Shown: one piece after another, positions 1 to 8,700 of the stretch
Numbering within the stretch: the stretch's first letter is position 1
How the letters are laid out: the number at the start of each line of letters is the position of its first letter
Source of the DNA: Actinomycetota bacterium
Lineage (GTDB): Bacteria; Armatimonadota; SYMT01
Length of the DNA: 38,662 nucleotides
Assembly (NCBI GenBank): GCA_005798285.1
Contig: SYKE01000323.1
Coordinates: 1-38,662, forward strand
Direction: 5' to 3'
Translations under genes and position numbers: made by a program
Notes under the pieces: model-generated
Told to the model about the DNA's origin: nothing
The model's input: only the letters and a program-made list of their open reading frames with translations
Databases searched by the model: none

Positions 1-2
1 AG

Positions 3-44
3 GCGGAGGGAGCGACGATCCAGCACATTTTCATCGAGCGATAG
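3..44 (+). CDS. Possible C-terminal end of a gene entering from the left
   Basis: One plus-strand frame is open from the window edge and ends with the residues AEGATIQHIFIER and a TAG at 42-44. It would be convergent with the DUF4132 gene, whose stop is at 50-52. Thirteen codons are too few to identify a family. It could equally be a random open frame. Confidence 0.3.
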   Translation, partial: AEGATIQHIFIER

Positions 45-49
45 CCCGC

Positions 50-955
50 CTACTCAGCTTCGTCCGGTCCGAGTGGGTCCGATTGGGAGCTGCAGGCACT
101 CGCGACCAGAGAGAGATCTCTCAGGCACTCCGACCGAACGACTTCATCAAGCCGGCTCCATTGTGAGCCGGCTTTTGCTTGATCCCGGTTTGGAGATTTT
201 CCCGAGCAGGCTCGCACGACTCCCAGGGTGACGGCGCCGTCTGGGAGACCCCGCCGCCCGCCTCCGCCGAAGAACACGACGAGAGTCACGTCTTGTACGC
301 TCAGATACCGCTCCGCCGTCGATTTCGTGACTCGGTTCCAACCGCGATGCGTGAGGATGGCTCGCGCCTGGTCCCAACGGACCGCGGTACCGACAAATCG
401 AGAACTGCTGGCAGGATTGGGCCCGTCCGGTTCGCCGACGTAATATCGCTCACGACGGAGCTGTTTGAACGGCTGAGCGAGGAAGCGCTTGTCCATCCAG
501 CTCTGCCAATGGCCAAGGACGCCCTGGTGCTCGAGCGAGATCGGGTGAGGAATGCAGAGAGGCGCATCCAGAGTATCGAACGAACCGCCGATCAACTCCA
601 CGAGGCCCTCGGAGAGCCATGGCACTCCGAGCAATCCACAGGAGCGAACGATGAGGCCCTCAAGGATTCCCCGACCGATCGGGTCAGCCCGCAGAAGGCC
701 GAGATCGGCTCGGGACAGCGTCGCTCCGGTCACCATGGCACGTTCGAGCAGATCCCTGAGCTGTCGCCGTCTCTCAAGCGCTCCGTCGAGTAGCAGCCGC
801 ACCCAGGCCATGTCATCGCTTCGCCTCACGGCCTCCGGGAGGGAGCGCAGGTCCACACCGCCCCGAGCCGCGATCAGGCGCGGACGTGGAGTCGGCTCGA
901 TACGCACCTGATACCCCGCGATGTCCCACGGACCATAGGCATCGGCGGCATCCAC
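50..955 (-). CDS. Free-standing DUF4132 domain protein
   Basis: This 301-residue protein resembles the C-terminal DUF4132 domain of the large MolR/WGR-associated proteins; the family's function is unknown. The visible pattern is a 'GG..LRSLPEAVR' start near residues 31-43, a basic helix with 'RRRQLRDLLERAMVTG', then 'HPISLEHQGVLGHWQSW' followed by 'PFKQLRRERYYV'. Usual family members carry a long N-terminal region that is absent here. The GTG start at 955-953 lies 9 nt after the trpC stop and in the same frame (TAG-GCA-CTG-TTC-GTG), so the only barrier to a TrpC-DUF4132 fusion is that stop codon. CTG at 961 is another possible start. No good Shine-Dalgarno is seen outside trpC, so translation probably depends on trpC termination. 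The link to tryptophan synthesis is positional only. Confidence 0.72.
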   Translation of the reverse strand: MDAADAYGPWDIAGYQVRIEPTPRPRLIAARGGVDLRSLPEAVRRSDDMAWVRLLLDGALERRRQLRDLLERAMVTGATLSRADLGLLRADPIGRGILEGLIVRSCGLLGVPWLSEGLVELIGGSFDTLDAPLCIPHPISLEHQGVLGHWQSWMDKRFLAQPFKQLRRERYYVGEPDGPNPASSSRFVGTAVRWDQARAILTHRGWNRVTKSTAERYLSVQDVTLVVFFGGGGRRGLPDGAVTLGVVRACSGKSPNRDQAKAGSQWSRLDEVVRSECLRDLSLVASACSSQSDPLGPDEAE

Positions 956-964
956 GAACAGTGC

Positions 965-1771
965 CTACGCCAGGGGCCGAGAAGAAAGCTCTCGAACCTT
1001 GTCGGCCACCCGCCCCTCGCGCACCAGGGCCTCCCCCACGAGTATGGCGCGCGCTCCGACCGCGGCAACCCGATCCACGTCGGCGCGGGAGGCGATGCCG
1101 CTCTCACTCACCAGCAAACGAGACGGATCCGCAACGACGCGAGGAGCCAAACGTTCCGTCGTCTCCAGGGTCGTTTCGAAGGTGTGAAGGTTTCGATTGT
1201 TCACCCCAATGAGGGGAGAGTCGAGTCGGAGTGCCACGTCCAACTCCTCATCGGTGTGCGTCTCAATCAGGCTCGCCATACCAAGTTCCGAGGCCAACGC
1301 TCTGAAGAAGCGAAGTTCGTCGAACGTCAGAATAGCTACGATCAACAGGATCGCGTCGGCGCCGAGAGCGCGAGACTCCGCGATTTGCCACGGGTCGATG
1401 ATGAACTCTTTGCGGAGCAGGGGGATGCTGACCTGTTCGCGAATTCGGCGCAGGTAGTCGTCGCTCCCTCGAAAGAACTTCTCGTCCGTCAGCACCGACA
1501 GACAGGCTGCGCCGTTGGCGGCATACGCTTCCGCCAGACCGAGCGGATCGAAGTCGTCGCGGAAGACTCCCTTGGACGGGGAAGCCTGCTTCACCTCGGC
1601 GATGAGCGCCACGGTGTCGCGTCGGACGGCGGCCGTGAAGTCGCGCACCGGGGGCGCCTCGGAGAGGCGTACGGTCGGCCGGGCTTGCTTTCGGTCCTCA
1701 ACTTCGCGCCGTTTGTGCGCTACGATCGTGCGGAGGATGGTGGGAGTATTCCGATCATCCCATTGAGTCAT
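965..1771 (-). CDS. trpC: Indole-3-glycerol phosphate synthase
   Basis: This cytosolic TIM-barrel enzyme closes the ring of 1-(2-carboxyphenylamino)-1-deoxyribulose 5-phosphate to indole-3-glycerol phosphate in tryptophan synthesis. The 268 residues match the usual 255-270. Family motifs are all present: IAEVKQASPSKG (57-68, with the substrate-binding lysine), LLRKEFIID (118-126, catalytic lysine), the LIETHT glutamate at 170, GVNNRNL (189-195) and VSESGI (221-226). The ATG at 1771 overlaps the trpD stop by four bases (ATGA), and GAGG lies 9-10 nt upstream inside trpD, so the two are translationally coupled. It is not fused to TrpF. The other trp genes are not in this window. A DUF4132 gene continues in the same frame beyond the stop. 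Confidence 0.96.
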   Translation of the reverse strand: MTQWDDRNTPTILRTIVAHKRREVEDRKQARPTVRLSEAPPVRDFTAAVRRDTVALIAEVKQASPSKGVFRDDFDPLGLAEAYAANGAACLSVLTDEKFFRGSDDYLRRIREQVSIPLLRKEFIIDPWQIAESRALGADAILLIVAILTFDELRFFRALASELGMASLIETHTDEELDVALRLDSPLIGVNNRNLHTFETTLETTERLAPRVVADPSRLLVSESGIASRADVDRVAAVGARAILVGEALVREGRVADKVRELSSRPLA

Positions 1772-2799
1772 ACTGAAGAGACCTCAATCAGGCGTGCGAG
1801 TCGATCCCTCGCCGCGCCGGAATCGATGCTTGCGGCTGCGACAGCAACGCCTGCCACGAAGTCCGCGGCTACTCCAGCGAGCACCAGAGCCGCGGAGGCA
1901 TTTGCCAGCACAAGATCCCTGCGATGCCCTCGTTCCCCATTCAGTACCCGTCGGATGATCTCTGCGTTTCCCTCTGCGGTATCGGCCGGCGCCACCTGGT
2001 CCGGTTCGGCATCGCTCAGGCCGAACGAGGCCGGTGTGAGTCTCATCAATTCACACGATGAGCCGCGAATACGCACCGCGAGCGTTTCGCCGAACGTGGC
2101 CACTTCGTCCAGCCCGGCAGCGCCATGCACCACCAGCGCATCCTCGCTCCCCAGCAGGCTCAATGCCTCCGCCAACAGCGGCGCCAGCCGGGCTTCATAA
2201 ACTCCGATGACCTGCCGGCGCGCGCCCGCGGGGTTGGTGAGCGGGCCCAGTCCATTGAAGATGGTTCGGAACGGCAGTTCCCTGCGGATCGGACCGACGA
2301 ACCTCATCGCGGGATGGTGCGCCTGTGCAAACAGAAATCCAATCCCCACCTCCTCGATGCACCGGCGGACCTGCTCAGGTGAGATCCCCACTCGCACGCC
2401 GAGCGCTTCGAGCACATCGGCGCTCCCGCACCTTGAGGTCATCGCACGGTTTCCATGCTTGGCCACCGCTACTCCGGCCCCGGCAACCACGAACGCCGCC
2501 GCAGTGCTGACGTTAAACGTCGGAACCGTCCCACCACCCGTTCCGCAGGTATCCACCAGAAGCGGCACGTTCGGCTCGATGGTGATGGAGAGAGAGCGCA
2601 TCCCGAACGCAAATCCAGCAAACTCCTCTGCCGTCTCACCCTTCAGGTGGAGCGCGGTCAGCAATGCCGTCACCAGTACCGGCGAGGCATCCCCGGAAGC
2701 CAGGGCGCAAACAGCCGCGTCGGCTTCCGCCATGGAGAGCGATCCGCCGTCGGCCACTTTCGACACAGCCTGTCTCAGGATCGTCTGGGTCTCATTCAT
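1768..2799 (-). CDS. trpD: Anthranilate phosphoribosyltransferase
   Basis: The enzyme transfers phosphoribose from PRPP to anthranilate, the second committed step of tryptophan synthesis. From the chosen start it has 343 residues, the normal length. The PRPP-binding glycine-rich loop LVDTCGTGGG (81-90) and the KHGNRAMTSRCGSADVLEALG block (from 114) are intact, as is PFRTIFNGLGPLTNPA. The frame is open upstream to an earlier codon at 2841, but ATG 2799-2797 is preferred: GGAG sits 8 nt upstream, and the extra 14 residues do not match the family. The stop overlaps trpC by four bases. Separation from trpE/G/F/B/A suggests a dispersed trp pathway. The 342-bp gap upstream holds two tandem small hairpins. 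Confidence 0.95.
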   Translation of the reverse strand: MNETQTILRQAVSKVADGGSLSMAEADAAVCALASGDASPVLVTALLTALHLKGETAEEFAGFAFGMRSLSITIEPNVPLLVDTCGTGGGTVPTFNVSTAAAFVVAGAGVAVAKHGNRAMTSRCGSADVLEALGVRVGISPEQVRRCIEEVGIGFLFAQAHHPAMRFVGPIRRELPFRTIFNGLGPLTNPAGARRQVIGVYEARLAPLLAEALSLLGSEDALVVHGAAGLDEVATFGETLAVRIRGSSCELMRLTPASFGLSDAEPDQVAPADTAEGNAEIIRRVLNGERGHRRDLVLANASAALVLAGVAADFVAGVAVAAASIDSGAARDRLARLIEVSSV

Positions 2800-3141
2800 G
2801 GGTTCAACTCCGCATCGCGCCGCCAAGCACGAACGATTCAATCCCAGACCGGTTTCGGGCGGTCGACCACTCGGGCAGCCTCGAGTCGGGGTCCGATCTT
2901 ACCATCTTGGCTTTCGGACGTTTCAGCGACCGCAGGCGAGCCCGCGCCACGTCGAACTCCACCCGGTCGCTGCTTCTCTTGATCTCGGTCAATTCTTGCG
3001 GAAACGCAAGTCTAAACCGCCCATTTAGGCTCGATGAAAACCCGTGCTCGCGCGACCCGCGGAACATCCCAAAGCCGTTCGGAGACCAAAAGAAAAGACG
3101 GGAAGCCATCCGTGGGGGGGAAGGGAGATCGACTCCCCGAC
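2800..3141. other. 342-bp intergenic region upstream of trpD
   Basis: No convincing gene is seen. A 114-codon minus-strand frame fills most of it, but the product is basic and low in hydrophobic pattern and matches nothing recognised. The gap contains an inverted repeat GGGAG-ATCGA-CTCCC (3123-3137) just after the peptidase stop, followed on the minus strand by a pyrimidine run; this could be a weak terminator. It also holds the tandem hairpins at 2995-3028. No clear -35/-10 pair for trpD and no Trp-rich leader peptide was found. Confidence 0.5.
2995..3028 (-). promoter_or_regulatory. Two tandem small stem-loops in the trpD leader
   Basis: CTTGCG-GAAA-CGCAAG (2995-3010) is a perfect 6-bp stem; read on the plus strand its loop is a GNRA-type tetraloop, on the minus strand TTTC. 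One base away, CTAAA-CCGCCCA-TTTAG (3012-3028) is a second perfect repeat. They lie about 200 nt before the trpD start. They could mark the end of the peptidase transcript or structure the trp leader. No T-run follows, so intrinsic termination is not supported. Confidence 0.35.
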
Positions 3142-4263
3142 TCAACAAATCGGCAGCTCCGGTGAACTGGGATCATTGATCAGCTCGACGCCGTCGGCGC
3201 CGACGCAGGCGATGACCTCCAACCGAACACCGAACCGCCCCTCGAGGTAGATTCCCGGCTCGACGCTAAACGTCATGCCAGGTTCGAGCACCGTGTCGTA
3301 GCCGGCGACCAGATTGGGCGGCTCGTGGACCTGCAATCCCAACCCGTGCCCGGTCCGATGCAGGAAGCGTTCGCCGTATCCGGCCCGCTCGATCACCGCG
3401 CGGGCCGCCGCGTCGATTTCCGAACACGGCACTCCGGGGCGGATCGCCTGGAGCGCCGCCTGCTGGGCTTCCCACACCGTGCGGTAGACTCGGCGAACTT
3501 CCGGATCCGATGGCTCTCCGATGGAGCAGGTCACCGTGATGTCGCTGTAATACCCTTCGGCGCGAGTGCCGTAATCCAGGATCACCACATCGCCGGTTTG
3601 CATTCGCCTCGAACCGGTCTCGTGGTGCGGGAGCGCCGCGTTCGGGCCGGATGCCACAATCGAGAACGCCACGCTCTGGTCCGGCGCCCGCTCTCGGAGC
3701 AAATTGCGAAGATCCGCCTCTACGTCGAGTTCCGCTCTGGAGTCACCACAGAGGCGGATGGCCCGAGGAATAGCGCCATCGACGGTGGCGGCCGCAGACC
3801 GCAGCCAGGCCAGCTCTGCGGCATCTTTCCGCATTCGTAAGGTCCGCATGATCGGCCCGCTTCTCCGGACTGAGACCGAAGGCGCTTCCGCGAGCAAATC
3901 CAGAAGAAACGCCGATCGAAGCTCGTCATCGAACGCCAGGGCGTTGAGCCCCTCCACCGCTGACCGCAGCCCCGGGAGATAGGTCTGGGCGTCGCTCCAA
4001 ACATGGATTTCATCGCCTCCCAGGTGGGGACTCACCTGAGCCACATTCATAGAAGGCACGATCCATGTCGCCGAGCCGTCTCGCCGCAGCACCATCGCCA
4101 GGAGCCGCTCGGCGGCGTGCGTGTGCTCGAAACCCGTCAGATAACGAAGGTCGGCGCCGGGACCGAGTAGGATCGCATCCGTGCCGGCGGCCACCAGAGC
4201 CACTAACGTGCGGGCCCGTCGCCCGCGAAAGTCATGTTGAGCCAACCCTGAACCACTGGTCAT
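3142..4263 (-). CDS. M24-family metallopeptidase (Xaa-Pro aminopeptidase-like)
   Basis: This is probably a cytosolic dinuclear-metal peptidase that removes an N-terminal residue in front of proline. The 373 residues comprise an N-terminal creatinase-like domain (about 15-140) and a C-terminal pita-bread domain. All five expected metal ligands are visible: D230 (ILDYGT), D241 (YSDIT), H306 (HRTGHGLG), E335 (VEPGIYLEG) and E349 (RLEV, where the family usually has R-I/L-E-D). The start is ATG 4263-4261, which overlaps the DUF1501 stop as TGATG; a TTG one codon earlier is less likely. No signal peptide is seen, although its operon partners are exported. Specificity within M24 (prolidase versus aminopeptidase P) cannot be settled from the motifs. 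Confidence 0.9.
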   Translation of the reverse strand: MTSGSGLAQHDFRGRRARTLVALVAAGTDAILLGPGADLRYLTGFEHTHAAERLLAMVLRRDGSATWIVPSMNVAQVSPHLGGDEIHVWSDAQTYLPGLRSAVEGLNALAFDDELRSAFLLDLLAEAPSVSVRRSGPIMRTLRMRKDAAELAWLRSAAATVDGAIPRAIRLCGDSRAELDVEADLRNLLRERAPDQSVAFSIVASGPNAALPHHETGSRRMQTGDVVILDYGTRAEGYYSDITVTCSIGEPSDPEVRRVYRTVWEAQQAALQAIRPGVPCSEIDAAARAVIERAGYGERFLHRTGHGLGLQVHEPPNLVAGYDTVLEPGMTFSVEPGIYLEGRFGVRLEVIACVGADGVELINDPSSPELPIC

Positions 4264-5732
4264 CAAGCCAGCACTTCCTTCACCACGTGGCCGTGGACAT
4301 CTGTGAGACGGAAATGCCGCCCCTGGTAGAAATAAGTCATCCGCTGGTGATCCACCCCCAACAGGTGAAGCAGTGTGGCCTGCAAGTCGTGAACGTGCAT
4401 CGCCCCCGGCGTGAATTCGTCCTTGCTGGGTTGGATCGGATTTCCGTCGGCGTCGGCAATGTTATAGCCGTAGTCGTCGGTGCGCCCATAGGTCGTGCCG
4501 CCTCGAACCCCGCCGCCGGCCATCCACAGGCTGAAGCAGCGAGGGTGGTGGTCTCGCCCGTAGTTCGCGGGTGTCATCTTGCCCTGGCAGTAGCTGGTAC
4601 GGCCAAACTCGCCGCCCCAGATCACCAGAGTGTCGTCGAGAAGTCCACGCTGCTTGAGATCCCGGACGAGCCCGGCGCTGGCCCGGTCTACCTCAAGGCA
4701 CTGTCCTCGCATGGCCCCTGGCAATCCGCCGTGGTGGTCCCAGCCCTGGTGGTAGAGCTGGACAAACGGCACGCCTCGCTCCACCAGCCGTCGAGCCAGC
4801 AGGCAATTTGCCGCGAAGCTGCCGGGCTTGCGGGCATCCGGGCCGTAGAGATCGAAGACATGCTCCGGCTCGGATGAGACATCGGTCACCTCCGGCACGC
4901 TCGTCTGCATTCGGTATGCCAGTTCGTACTGCGCCATGCGAGACTCGATCTCAGGATCGCGCTCTCGCTCAAACTGAGACTGATTCAGCGTGCTCAGCGT
5001 ATCAAGGAGCGCCCTCCGACCCTCCCGAGAGATGCCTTCGGGTGTTGTGAGATAAAGGACTGGCTCCTGACCCGAACGGAATTGAACGCCTTGATGTCGC
5101 GAGGGCAAGAACCCGCTGCCCCAGAGGCGGGAGTAGAGCGGCTGGTCTCCCTGTCCCGGGGTCACGAGGACCACGAAGGATGGAAGGTTACGGTTCGGGC
5201 TGCCCAGGCCGTAGCTCACCCACGCGCCGAGCGACGGCCTCCCGGCTATTTGAGATCCCGTCTGGAAGAACGTGATGGCCGGGTCGTGATTGATGGCCTC
5301 GGTCCACATCGATCTCACAATGCAGATGTCGTCGGCAATGCCGGCTATGTTGGGCAGAAGCTCGCTGAGCCACTGACCGTTCTTGCCGTGCTGTGCGAAC
5401 TGGAAGGCAGAACCTGCGAGCGGCAGCACCGCCTGGTTGGCCGACATCGCGGTCAGTCGCTGTGTGCCGCGGACAGCCTCCGGCATCGGCTCGCCGTGCT
5501 TCTGGTTCAAGAGCGGCTTGTGGTCGTACAGTTCCTGTGCCGCCGGGCCCCCACTTTGAAAGAGATAGATGACCCGTTTTACCTTCGGCGAGAAGTGATT
5601 CCCGGCGGGTTTCACGTCATCCATCTGGGCGGCTTGCCCTTCCAGTTGGCCCAGAGCCAGGCCGGCGAGACCCATCCCGGCGCCGGAGAGGAAGTGCCGT
5701 CGCGTTCGAGACAGAAGTGCATCCGAATTCAT
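4263..5732 (-). CDS. DUF1501 protein, twin-arginine leader, PSD1 partner
   Basis: This 489-residue protein belongs to DUF1501, a family in the alkaline-phosphatase/sulfatase superfamily whose substrate is not established. R11-R12 followed by HFLSG and a hydrophobic stretch form a Tat-type leader, so export in a folded state is likely. Visible motifs include WDHHGG, a D-rich helix ending DLKQRGLLDDT, GEFGRT and YGRDHHP. Start ATG 5732 has AAGAGGT about 8 nt upstream. The gene follows the DUF1549/DUF1553 protein by only 4 bp and overlaps the M24 peptidase. The DUF1549/1553-DUF1501 pair is a recurrent two-gene unit in Planctomycetota and relatives; the peptidase is an added third member here. 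Confidence 0.9.
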   Translation of the reverse strand: MNSDALLSRTRRHFLSGAGMGLAGLALGQLEGQAAQMDDVKPAGNHFSPKVKRVIYLFQSGGPAAQELYDHKPLLNQKHGEPMPEAVRGTQRLTAMSANQAVLPLAGSAFQFAQHGKNGQWLSELLPNIAGIADDICIVRSMWTEAINHDPAITFFQTGSQIAGRPSLGAWVSYGLGSPNRNLPSFVVLVTPGQGDQPLYSRLWGSGFLPSRHQGVQFRSGQEPVLYLTTPEGISREGRRALLDTLSTLNQSQFERERDPEIESRMAQYELAYRMQTSVPEVTDVSSEPEHVFDLYGPDARKPGSFAANCLLARRLVERGVPFVQLYHQGWDHHGGLPGAMRGQCLEVDRASAGLVRDLKQRGLLDDTLVIWGGEFGRTSYCQGKMTPANYGRDHHPRCFSLWMAGGGVRGGTTYGRTDDYGYNIADADGNPIQPSKDEFTPGAMHVHDLQATLLHLLGVDHQRMTYFYQGRHFRLTDVHGHVVKEVLA

Positions 5733-5736
5733 CGCC

Positions 5737-8700
5737 TCACCTCTTCCAAATCGTCACGTCGAGATTCAGGACCGCTTGCCCGAGCACTGCGGCGGCAGCG
5801 AGTTCGGACGCCGGTTGACCGGGGTCCGGCTTTCGAGAACCGACTGCCAGCACCCGCGCCGCGGCGGCGGGGTCACTCCGGTAGCGCGTGCGCTCTCCCT
5901 CGTAGAGTCTCAAGAGAGCCGTTGCCTCGCCCGCGTTCGGCTCACGGGTGGCCGCAGCACGAAACGCATAGCGCACCCGGCTTATGGGGTCCGCCCCCCC
6001 ATCCTTTATGATGCGCTCTCCGAAGAGCCGCGCCGCCTCGACAAACTGAGGATCGTTGAGCAGCACGAGAGCCTGCAGCGGGGTATTGGTCGGCTGTCGG
6101 CGCGCCACGCACACCTCCCGGCTGACACTGTCGAACGCCATCATGTTGGGGATTGGAGCGGTGCGTTTCCAAACCGTGTACAAACTTCTACGATAGAGAT
6201 CTCCCCCCACCGATTGGCGGTAGGCCGGACTCATCGTGTTGGCCTCTCGCCACAAATCGCCGGGTTGATACGGGCTGACCGGTGGCCCACCCAGCCGATC
6301 CTCCAGCACACCTCCGAGAGCAAGCGCCACATCCCGGATCGACTCCGCGCTCAGGCGATGGCTGGGCCCCCTCGACAGCAAGATGTTGTTCGGATCGCGC
6401 TGGGCGCCCAGACCCCGTACGGCGGAGGCCTGTCCATAGGTTCGCGAGAGCACGATCTGACGCAGTGCGCCCTTTACATTCCATCCGGACCGTACAAAGT
6501 CCCGCGCGAGCCAATCCAGCAGTTCGGGATGCGAGGGCATGGTCCCCTGTAGCCCAAAGTTCTCCTGAGTCTCCACAAGTCCTCGCCCGAACACCAGGGC
6601 CCAGAGCCGATTGACGGCCACTCGGGCGGTAAGGGGATGGTTTGGCTGAGTGAGCCACTGCGCTAACCCCAGCCGGTTTTTCGGCGCGCCGGCGGGGAAA
6701 GGACTGATCGCTCGCGGCGTGTCCCGTTCCACCCGGGTGGCGTCTGTTTGTGGAGCGTCGTAGCGACCCCTTGCCAGCACGTAAGCGGGCCTCGGCGAGG
6801 GCATTTCATCCATCACCGCGATCTCTTGCTGAGCCTCTTCTGCGTTGACGAACGCCTGCCGTGCGGCCGTCAACGCAGTACGGGCGGCTCTCGCTTCGGG
6901 ATCCACGGCCGTGAAGTAGTACGCTCTCAGCGCCGCCTCCGGCACGTCGGCGGCGGGAGGCGTTGGTCGACCGTCGGGATCGGCGAACAATCGGGCGATC
7001 TCCAGGGGACTCAGGCTGCGCTCAAACAAGAGCAGATCATCGAGTCGGCCTCCGCGGAAGCCCTTGTCCCGGAACCGCTGCCCAAACGTCAACACGTTGC
7101 GGCCGAATCCCTTGTGGATGCGATCGCGGAGCACCTCAGTCTCGAGCGGCTTCCCGTTGAGGTAAATCCGCAGTCCCGCGGCGCGAGACGAGCCGTCGTA
7201 CGTCACGGCAACCTGGGTCCAGGTCTCCTTGGGGACCGTGGCGATCGACCGCACTCCGAACCCATTGCCGGGCCAGTGGCGGTACATTCGCGCCGACAGT
7301 CGGCCGTCCTGAAGCATCAAGTCGTAGCCATGCGGGCCTGTGTCGGTGCCGGCGCAGGCCTGGAACACAACCGTCGGCTCGGCGGCGATGCGAGGGTCCC
7401 ACATCCAGAAGCAGATTGTGAAAGGCGTGTGGCGCTCGAAGCGGGCGAGGTTGGGGAAGTTGACGTTGTTCTCACCATCCATCTGCGCGGCGTTCCCCCG
7501 GTGACCGGGCGCCAACGGCACCTCGTCGGCACGAACGCCGCCGACCGCAGCCCCCGGAAGTCGGTTGGGAAGGTTGACCCCATCGAAACGCTCGAAGTCG
7601 AAGCGGCCGATCTGGTCGGGAAATCTCATCACGGGTTTGGAGTCGAGCCAGGAACGGAAGCGGCCCTCACCCCCCTGCACGGCGGCCCGAAGCTGCTGCT
7701 GGGCGGCTTCGACGGCGGCTTCGGCTCGCTTCGATGCGGCTTCCTGCTCTGGCGTTGGCAGGAGCAGCGACGGAGAGGGGATGATGTCGGCCCGGTCGTA
7801 CAGACCGTGCTCATCTACGTTGTTCAGAAACGCAGAGAGTGCGTAGTAGTCCCGCTGCGCCACCGGGTCGTACTTATGGTCATGGCAGCGGGCGCACTCG
7901 AGCGTCAGCCCAAGGAACGCCGTGCCCAGAGTGTTCACCCGATCGGCCACCCCCTCCAGTCGCCACTCTTCCGGAACGCTCCCACCTTCATTGGTCATCC
8001 GGTGGAGCCGGTTGAATGCGGTTGCCAGTCGTTGATCTCGGCCGGCGTTCGGAAGCAAGTCTCCAGCCAACTGCCACGTGATGAACTGATCATACGGCAG
8101 GTTTTCATTGAACGCGCGCACGACCCAATCGCGATAGGGCCACATCGGCGTCAACTGATCACTCTGATATCCATAGCTGTCGGCATAACGAGCCAGATCC
8201 AGCCAGGGAGCCGCCATCCGCTGGCCGAACCTGGGGCTTGCCAGGAGGCGATCCACCACCGTCTCCCGGGCCGCAGGCGAGCGGTCGGCCAGAAAGGCAT
8301 CCGCCTCCGCCGGCGTCGGCAGGATCCCGGTGAGATCCAGCGTCACTCGGCGCAGCCAGAGGGCGGGATCCGCATCCCGCGACGGGCTGAGTCCCTCCTG
8401 AGCCAGCCGCTTCCTCACAAATCGGTCCAGGTCGCTCCGAGCCCAACCACCATCGGCAACCACGGGCGCCGGAACCCGAGCCGGAAGGGGGTCGAACGCC
8501 CAGTGACCCTGATACACGGCTCCAGCAGCCACCCACCGGCGGAGCAGTTCCTTTTGCTCGGCGGTCAACCGCTTCTTCGTTGCCGGTGGCGGCATTTGCC
8601 GGCCCTCCGGAGCGAAAACCCGGGCGATGATCCGGCTTTGCTGTGGCTTGCCGGGGATCACAGCCTTAGCGGCCAGTGCCGTCTCCTTGAGGTCCAGGCG

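Noticed and set aside
1184-2200. Plus-strand open frame of 338 codons opposite trpC/trpD
   Set aside because: Both trp genes are clearly coding on the other strand; this frame has no family features.
2800-2841. Longer start for trpD
   Set aside because: The family alignment begins at ATG 2799, which has GGAG 8 nt upstream.
2804-3148. 114-codon minus-strand frame in the trpD leader
   Set aside because: It has no family match or clear ribosome-binding site, and the residue pattern looks non-coding.
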